This document shows positions 58,463 through 64,000 of a DNA stretch of 64,000 nucleotides, piece by piece. The stretch lies in the NCBI GenBank assembly GCA_002728755.1, contig PBVT01000016.1:1-64000 (forward strand), read 5' to 3'. A model generated the notes under the pieces. The model ran no database searches. It had not been told where the DNA came from and worked only from the letters and a program-made list of their open reading frames with translations. Position numbers and translations under genes: made by a program. This DNA comes from Myxococcales bacterium. Lineage in GTDB: Bacteria; Myxococcota_A; UBA9042; UBA3505. Numbering within the stretch: the stretch's first letter is position 1; every line of letters starts with the position of its first letter.

Positions 58463-61257
58463 TACGCCGCCTGGCAACGCTTGTTGCCCTCCTTCTCCTG
58501 GCCACGAACTGTACAGACGCGACGGTGATCAACACCACCAATCTGGCGTCATTACGTACAGCGGTCTTAACCTGTACTGTCGACGGAGAAGGGGCAGATC
58601 CAGCCCAATGTGTCGAGGCCGAAGAGGGGCTGAAACTGTATGTTCTCCAGGGTTTTCGTAGCACGCTGATGGTCTATGATTTCGACACCCAGGGGTTCCT
58701 TGATTTCGAGGTGCAGACACCGGGTTCCAATGGGATTCGCCTTCCAGGGCAGGTCTACGATGCGCGCCGAGGGCCCCATCATAAGACCGTATTGGCCACC
58801 AGTTTCCCCGATGGCCTGGTGCGTGTCTCCTTGCCAGACCACGCCATTACAAGCCACGAATTACCCTTCGTTGCGGATAGGGTTCGAATCGTATCTCTGG
58901 ACTCTGGCGACTTCGCCTATTTGTTGAGTGCCGACGGAACAGCCGCCGTTCGATGGGAGATTCTGGCCGATGACGTTCTAGCGGACGAACCCGAAGCCAT
59001 TACCCTGCCCCCCGAGCCGGTCTCCGATCTTCGTGTCCATCACGCGGAGAACAAGTTGGTGACCGTATCGACGGACGGTAAGCGCCTCTGGGTGGCAGAC
59101 CTCGAGGAGTTTAGCTGGACAGCTATCTCCCTGAGCCAGGCCTGTAACGACGGTCTCGACAACGACGACGATGGATTCGTAGACGGTGTGGATCCGGACT
59201 GCACCTCCCGTTTGGATGGTGACGAAGCCACCGATGACACCCTTTTTGAATGTGGGGATGGCATCGACAACGACGACGATGGGCTCACCGACCTGGAAGA
59301 TGGCGGCTGTGTACGTGCCGGCGACAATTCGGAACATAGTGAGAATTCCGTGTGTAGCGACGGACTGGACAACGACGGCGATGGAACGATCGACCCAACC
59401 ACTGGCCATTGCCCCGATAATGGATTGGCCTTTGAGAGCCACCCCTGCTCCGACGGACTCGACAACGATGGGGACGGGCTCGTGGACGATGAAGACGAAG
59501 ATTGCGTCGGCGATGAACCCAATGAGCACTCTCTGGCCGCTCCATGCGGCAATGGAACCGACGAGAACGGCAATGGGGTCTTCGACGCACCGGGTGATCC
59601 CACCTGCGCGGATCCCACCCATACGAGCGAAGCTCTGCCTCGATGTTCCGATGGGTTGGATAACGATGGGGATGGTCAGACCGATACAGACGACATCAAT
59701 TGTTACGGCGCCATGGACAATGACGAATCGGACGAGGCCTCAATGGGCAGCCCGGTACTCGCCGTTCATCCGCAACAGTCCGTAGTATATGTGCTTCGAC
59801 CATCGCAGCGTGATGTGCTCGCCATCGATCTTGAAGCCGGTGCGGTCCTCACAGCCCACGAAGACAACGCCTATTGGACACAACGACAGCTGCAAGACGC
59901 TCCCCTGGGTGCCTTGCCGGTCGATCTTGTATTCCATGAAATTCCTGCCGATGACGACGGGGAAAGCCAATTGGTCGCCTATCTTGCTCTGCAAAATGGC
60001 CAGCTCCTTCCCTTCGATCCGGTGCTACATATCTTTTCTCCCCCAGACACATCCTCCTCCAGTGACCCAACCCTCTCCTCTGTACGCGTTGCGGTCCCAT
60101 CGTTTACGCTCGATGACGAGACACAGGATCTGAGTTTTGTCCTACCTGCGGACATCCCTCACTTCGGCTCGGTGGGCACCCAGACCGTCACACAAACCAT
60201 CGACGATGAAGAAATTACCCGGGTGACCTATACAGGTGTCGAACTGCAGACCACCGATCATGAGACCCCCACAGAGCGTTGGACCGTTACATCGGGTGGG
60301 ATTATTCCTGCGACAGAACGCTTCACTGGCATCCTACGACAGGCGAATCGGGAATTTCATGATCCGGGTGCCCGTTTTTGCGACGCCGGCGTGCAACCCG
60401 GCGACATCCTCGAAATCATTGTGAACCAGGATCTCTCCTGCGGCGCCTTACGAGGGGACACATTTGAAGTCGTGATCGAGTCCGTCGCGGGCGACACCCT
60501 CACATTCAATGAAAACACCCTGGGCCAGAATCTCATCATGCGGCAGACCGGTGATGATCCCCAGGCGGCCAAGATGCCAGCGCTCTTCGACGGAGGCTGT
60601 ATCGACCCGGAAGATCCGAATGTGAACTACGTAGGACTCAACGAAGACGAATGTGCTCTGGTCGATTTTGGTTGTGCCCCCGGCCAAATCTATTTTGGAG
60701 AACCTGCCTGTGGCTGCGGCTGTATCGATGGCGGTCTAACCCCGCAATGTCTGGCCGGCCCTCTCCACTACCGGATCCGGGTACCGGACGACACCTTCCT
60801 GGTAGTTGGCAGCCGCTCGGGCATGCTGCACCCCTTGCGTGAAGGGGCGGGCGGTTGTGAAACGGATGCCGGACTGGTCGACGCCCATTGGAATTCCCGG
60901 GCCTATGTGGGAGAGGTTACCGATACCGAGATGGGAATCTGCCCCCTCTCCTCGGATTCGGGTGGCTTTGACACGATCCCCTTCGAAAACCCGGTCTTCT
61001 CCTTCGCGCTGGTTCCGGCCTGCAGTATCGCTGGAGGAACGGTCAGTTATGTGGAACCAATCCGAGACGTCGCCTATACCGTAGATGTCTTCGGTGGCAA
61101 CACGCCGCAGGTGAGTTTCACGGCCTTTGGCTGCTCCCATATCGAAGGGCTGCCCAGCGAGGGCTTCCTATACTTCGTCGACGATGTCGATCATCGAATC
61201 TACACCCTGGACCCGGCAAACGGGCAACGGGCCACGAGCGCAGCGGTCATCGAATAG
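58459..61257 (+). CDS. Lipoprotein with propeller-like N-terminus and six CxDGxDNDxDGxxD (MopE-like) repeats
   Basis: ATGA overlap with upstream gene; LLLATNCTDA lipobox; CNDGLDNDDDGFVDGVDPDC...CSDGLDNDGDGQTDTDDINC. Confidence 0.78.
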   Translation: MIRRLATLVALLLLATNCTDATVINTTNLASLRTAVLTCTVDGEGADPAQCVEAEEGLKLYVLQGFRSTLMVYDFDTQGFLDFEVQTPGSNGIRLPGQVYDARRGPHHKTVLATSFPDGLVRVSLPDHAITSHELPFVADRVRIVSLDSGDFAYLLSADGTAAVRWEILADDVLADEPEAITLPPEPVSDLRVHHAENKLVTVSTDGKRLWVADLEEFSWTAISLSQACNDGLDNDDDGFVDGVDPDCTSRLDGDEATDDTLFECGDGIDNDDDGLTDLEDGGCVRAGDNSEHSENSVCSDGLDNDGDGTIDPTTGHCPDNGLAFESHPCSDGLDNDGDGLVDDEDEDCVGDEPNEHSLAAPCGNGTDENGNGVFDAPGDPTCADPTHTSEALPRCSDGLDNDGDGQTDTDDINCYGAMDNDESDEASMGSPVLAVHPQQSVVYVLRPSQRDVLAIDLEAGAVLTAHEDNAYWTQRQLQDAPLGALPVDLVFHEIPADDDGESQLVAYLALQNGQLLPFDPVLHIFSPPDTSSSSDPTLSSVRVAVPSFTLDDETQDLSFVLPADIPHFGSVGTQTVTQTIDDEEITRVTYTGVELQTTDHETPTERWTVTSGGIIPATERFTGILRQANREFHDPGARFCDAGVQPGDILEIIVNQDLSCGALRGDTFEVVIESVAGDTLTFNENTLGQNLIMRQTGDDPQAAKMPALFDGGCIDPEDPNVNYVGLNEDECALVDFGCAPGQIYFGEPACGCGCIDGGLTPQCLAGPLHYRIRVPDDTFLVVGSRSGMLHPLREGAGGCETDAGLVDAHWNSRAYVGEVTDTEMGICPLSSDSGGFDTIPFENPVFSFALVPACSIAGGTVSYVEPIRDVAYTVDVFGGNTPQVSFTAFGCSHIEGLPSEGFLYFVDDVDHRIYTLDPANGQRATSAAVIE
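59141..59703 (+). repeat. Six MopE/thrombospondin-3-like CxDGxDNDGDG repeats within CDS
   Basis: Six successive modules read from translation, each bounded by Cys. Confidence 0.8.
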
Positions 61258-61260
61258 TAC

Positions 61261-61584
61261 TCAGGGTACACCCGGAAACGACGTCACGTATTCGATCGTA
61301 AAGTCTGGAAACGAGTCCACCAGCTCGATGGTAAAGTCCGGGAACGAGGTGACGATTTCCCATTTGCCGCATTTATCGGCAAAGCTACTCACCTTCTCTA
61401 CCTTGAGATCTGGAAACGAGGTGACAACCTTGACCTTGAAGTCTGGGAAAGACTTCACGATCTTTACCTTGCCCTGCAGCTTTTTCCCGTTGAATTTGCA
61501 ATCCGACCCGACCTTTCCTCCCGCCCATGCGTGGGAGAAGAAAGCCAAAGACAAGATAATAGCGAGTGTAGCTATACGGCTCAT
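61261..61584 (-). CDS. Small secreted repeat protein resembling 7(1) septoil knot domain proteins
   Basis: MSRIATLAIILSLAFFSHAWAGG signal peptide then KIVKSFPDFKVKVVTSFPDLKVEKVSSFADKCGKWEIVTSFPDFTIELVDSFPDFTIEYVTSFPG. Confidence 0.65.
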   Translation of the reverse strand: MSRIATLAIILSLAFFSHAWAGGKVGSDCKFNGKKLQGKVKIVKSFPDFKVKVVTSFPDLKVEKVSSFADKCGKWEIVTSFPDFTIELVDSFPDFTIEYVTSFPGVP

Positions 61585-61672
61585 AGAGACCCTCCATAGA
61601 TGCGGTCCGTGATTATGCCAGACGATTCGTCGAACAGCCACCTGCACGTCTCACCCTCCCAAAGAACGTGCT

Positions 61673-62740
61673 GTGAAGGCAAAAGGGCTTGTGATGCGTG
61701 TAGAAATACGGCATTGGAGAGGCATGGTCCGAAACAACGACATACGACCGGTCCAGGATCCCTATGGAAACCGCCCCCATCGAAAGCTACGCATTTCGGT
61801 AACCGATCGCTGTAACTTTCGCTGCAGCTATTGTGTACCCGACGACGCGACAGACTTTGGGGAACGAGAAAACCTGCTGAGCTTTGAAGAGATCAGCCGC
61901 TTCGTCGCCGAAGCCGCCGTTCCTCTCGGCATATCAAATCTGCGGATTACGGGAGGAGAGCCCCTCCTACGACGCAACCTGGACCAACTGGTCGGAATGC
62001 TTCGCGCCATCGACGGCGTACAATCCATTGGCCTGACGACCAACGCGAGTCGCCTTGGAGATTGCGCGAAAACTCTCGCCACGGCGGGTGTGGACCGTAT
62101 CAATATCAGCCTCGACACTCTCGACCGAGAGACTATGAAAAAGCTGACTGCCGTCGACCAGCTGGATTCGGTACGCTACGGAATTGAGCAGGCGGCCCTC
62201 GCTCCCTTTGCGAGCCGAAAACTAAATGCGGTGGTCATCCGTGGAATCAACGACCACGAGTTGGCAGACCTTATCCGATTCGCCCAGAGCCATTCCTTTG
62301 AGATGCGCTTTATCGAATTCATGCCCTTCGGGAGCCAGTGGAGCCCCGATAGTGTCGTGGCGACCTCGGAGATCGTCGAGAGCCTGCGCGCTGTGCTCGG
62401 GCCCATTCAGGAAGAGGCCCATAAGCTGGGCGAGACGGCTCGACGCTACACCCTGGCCGATGGTACCCACTTTGGCATCATCCCCACCCTCTCGCAGCCA
62501 TTTTGTAACCATTGCAACCGCGTCCGAATCACAGCCAGCGGGACCATTCTTCCCTGCCTATTTGCAGAAGAGGGACCCAATGTTCGGGCTCTACTGCGGG
62601 CAAATACCGATCCCATGGCCCTTCGTGAGGCGGTCAAGGAATCCCTCGGAACCAAAGGGGCCGGCTTCTTACAAGAGATGGCCGACCGGAACCTCCCAAC
62701 CAACCTCAAAGAACGCGATATGCGGGGTATTGGCGGATGA
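61673..62740 (+). CDS. moaA: GTP 3',8-cyclase MoaA (radical SAM)
   Basis: LRISVTDRCNFRCSYCVPDD; LRITGGEPLLRRNL; C-terminal FCNHCNRVRITASGTILPCLF. Confidence 0.95.
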   Translation: MKAKGLVMRVEIRHWRGMVRNNDIRPVQDPYGNRPHRKLRISVTDRCNFRCSYCVPDDATDFGERENLLSFEEISRFVAEAAVPLGISNLRITGGEPLLRRNLDQLVGMLRAIDGVQSIGLTTNASRLGDCAKTLATAGVDRINISLDTLDRETMKKLTAVDQLDSVRYGIEQAALAPFASRKLNAVVIRGINDHELADLIRFAQSHSFEMRFIEFMPFGSQWSPDSVVATSEIVESLRAVLGPIQEEAHKLGETARRYTLADGTHFGIIPTLSQPFCNHCNRVRITASGTILPCLFAEEGPNVRALLRANTDPMALREAVKESLGTKGAGFLQEMADRNLPTNLKERDMRGIGG

Positions 62741-63183
62741 CAGACAAACGCGTCGGTTTAATCGACATCACAGCGAAGAATAAGACCCAGCGGCGGGCCG
62801 TAGCCGAAGTCTATATCGTGGGCCAGGAATCCACCCTGGACCGTATCGACGCCGGGGACACCCCCAAGGGTGAGGTCTACCCTGTAGCGCGCGCCGCGGG
62901 CTTAATGGCGGCCAAGACCACACATCTGGTCCTACCCCACTGTCATCCACTGGCTGTCACAGATGCGCGCGTAGGTTTTGAGCGCCAGGTCGGACGTCTA
63001 CATATCACCGTCGAGATCACGGCTCTGGACCGCACTGGTGTAGAGATGGAGGCCCTATACGCCGCCTCGGTGGTCGCCCTGACGATCTACGATATGTTGA
63101 AGTTCACAGACGATGAGCTCCGCATGGATGGGCTCCGTCTACTCGAAAAGACCGGTGGAAAGCGGGATTATCGGGCGAGCTGA
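62737..63183 (+). CDS. moaC: Cyclic pyranopterin monophosphate synthase MoaC
   Basis: ATGA overlap with moaA; MAAKTTHLVLPHCHPLAVTDARV...TALDRTGVEMEALYAASVVALTIYDM. Confidence 0.94.
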   Translation: MTDKRVGLIDITAKNKTQRRAVAEVYIVGQESTLDRIDAGDTPKGEVYPVARAAGLMAAKTTHLVLPHCHPLAVTDARVGFERQVGRLHITVEITALDRTGVEMEALYAASVVALTIYDMLKFTDDELRMDGLRLLEKTGGKRDYRAS

Positions 63184-63258
63184 ACTCGTTTGTACCTGCG
63201 GCTGGCCAGCATAGAGCGGGCACGCTATTCTTCTACACTCTCTTAAGGCGGGGCCGGA

Positions 63259-63813
63259 ATGGTTCGTTTCCTGGTTATTCTTGGTTTGGTATTACCGGTC
63301 TGGGTTCAGCCCGCAGAGGCGAAAGGGCCCCGAGAGATCCAACGTGCCTCGGAAGCGACCGTCCCCCCGACCATCTACATGAACCTGCTGAAGTCCATCT
63401 CGGCAGTGAACTACCATGTAAACGATCGCCACAAAAAGGGTTACGAGGCCAAGACCATCTGCCCCAACCCCAGCGCACGTAAGGGCTTCGTCGATAGTCG
63501 CGTTTGTAAGGGATTGCAGCGCTCCTACCACGCGTCGATAGTGAAAGACTCGAAAGATCGCCAGGGACAGACCGTGGTCCAGAATCTATGGCTCTGGGAG
63601 TATAGCAACGCCCGAGCGGCCAAAAGAGCGCGCAAGCATATGGATGATATGACCTTCCAGAAGCGGATATATGAAGTCCTCTTCGTGGGTCCGCACCTTA
63701 TTATTGTAGAAGGCCGGTGGCGCTTCCGAACGGAATTCAAGCGTCTGGTCAAACATGTGAAAGGCTTCTTGCAATCGGCGTCTTCAAAGCCCGCTGAAAA
63801 GCCAAACCCCTGA
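63259..63813 (+). CDS. Secreted hypothetical protein
   Basis: MVRFLVILGLVLPVWVQPAEAKG signal peptide; uncharacterised remainder. Confidence 0.6.
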   Translation: MVRFLVILGLVLPVWVQPAEAKGPREIQRASEATVPPTIYMNLLKSISAVNYHVNDRHKKGYEAKTICPNPSARKGFVDSRVCKGLQRSYHASIVKDSKDRQGQTVVQNLWLWEYSNARAAKRARKHMDDMTFQKRIYEVLFVGPHLIIVEGRWRFRTEFKRLVKHVKGFLQSASSKPAEKPNP

Positions 63814-63831
63814 GTGGATGGAACAACTCCT

Positions 63832-64000
63832 ATGGGAAAACCCAGCTATTCGTTTTTTGCTCTAATCGGGTGTCTGATCATGGGCTGCTCCAGCCACGTA
63901 CAACTCCAGAAGTCGACCGATTCGGCCCCACCCCATAACGTCATTCTCATCACCATGGATGGGTTGCGCTGGCAGGAGCTCTTCACCGGCATGGACGATA
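63832..64000 (+). CDS. Lipoprotein, alkaline phosphatase/phosphodiesterase superfamily-like, truncated by right edge
   Basis: MGKPSYSFFALIGCLIMGCSSH lipobox; HNVILITMDGLRWQELFTGMDD typical N-terminus of AP-superfamily enzymes. Confidence 0.7.
   Translation, partial: MGKPSYSFFALIGCLIMGCSSHVQLQKSTDSAPPHNVILITMDGLRWQELFTGMDD

Overview
The window looks like chromosomal DNA from a Gram-negative, Myxococcota/Bradymonadales-like bacterium. This taxon call is inference from MYXO-CTERM-like, MopE-like and Myxococcus Cys-rich repeat proteins and many lipoproteins. Housekeeping genes recognised include maf, folC, hflKC, grpE, glyQS, ppdK, moaA and moaC, plus a sigma-70 family factor, a tRNA-Ala(GGC) and a rubrerythrin/Fe-S oxidoreductase/DUF3501 cluster. 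Between them lies a large set of secreted or lipoprotein genes. The most striking block (about 24.1-40.1 kb) holds two adjacent giant Cys-rich repeat lipoproteins (about 33 and 37 units of a ~51-aa, 8-Cys repeat, partly collinear with each other). They converge on a lipoprotein whose C-terminal part closely resembles the integrin beta I domain (DLYILQDLSGSFDDD ... FGLGSF ... TTDASYHMAGHH ... PIFAVT ... NSSN), again behind Cys-rich repeats. Other notable items are a NACHT-type NTPase with a lipoprotein-like signal peptide, a YeiH-type exporter fused to a cysteine-dioxygenase-like cupin, a Rieske domain fused to the glutamate synthase FMN domain, a small repeat protein resembling 7(1) septoil-knot proteins, and a glyQ-glyS-ppdK-propeller operon with ATGA overlaps. 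No CRISPR arrays, transposases or phage genes were seen. All family calls come from reading the translations; no database search was run.
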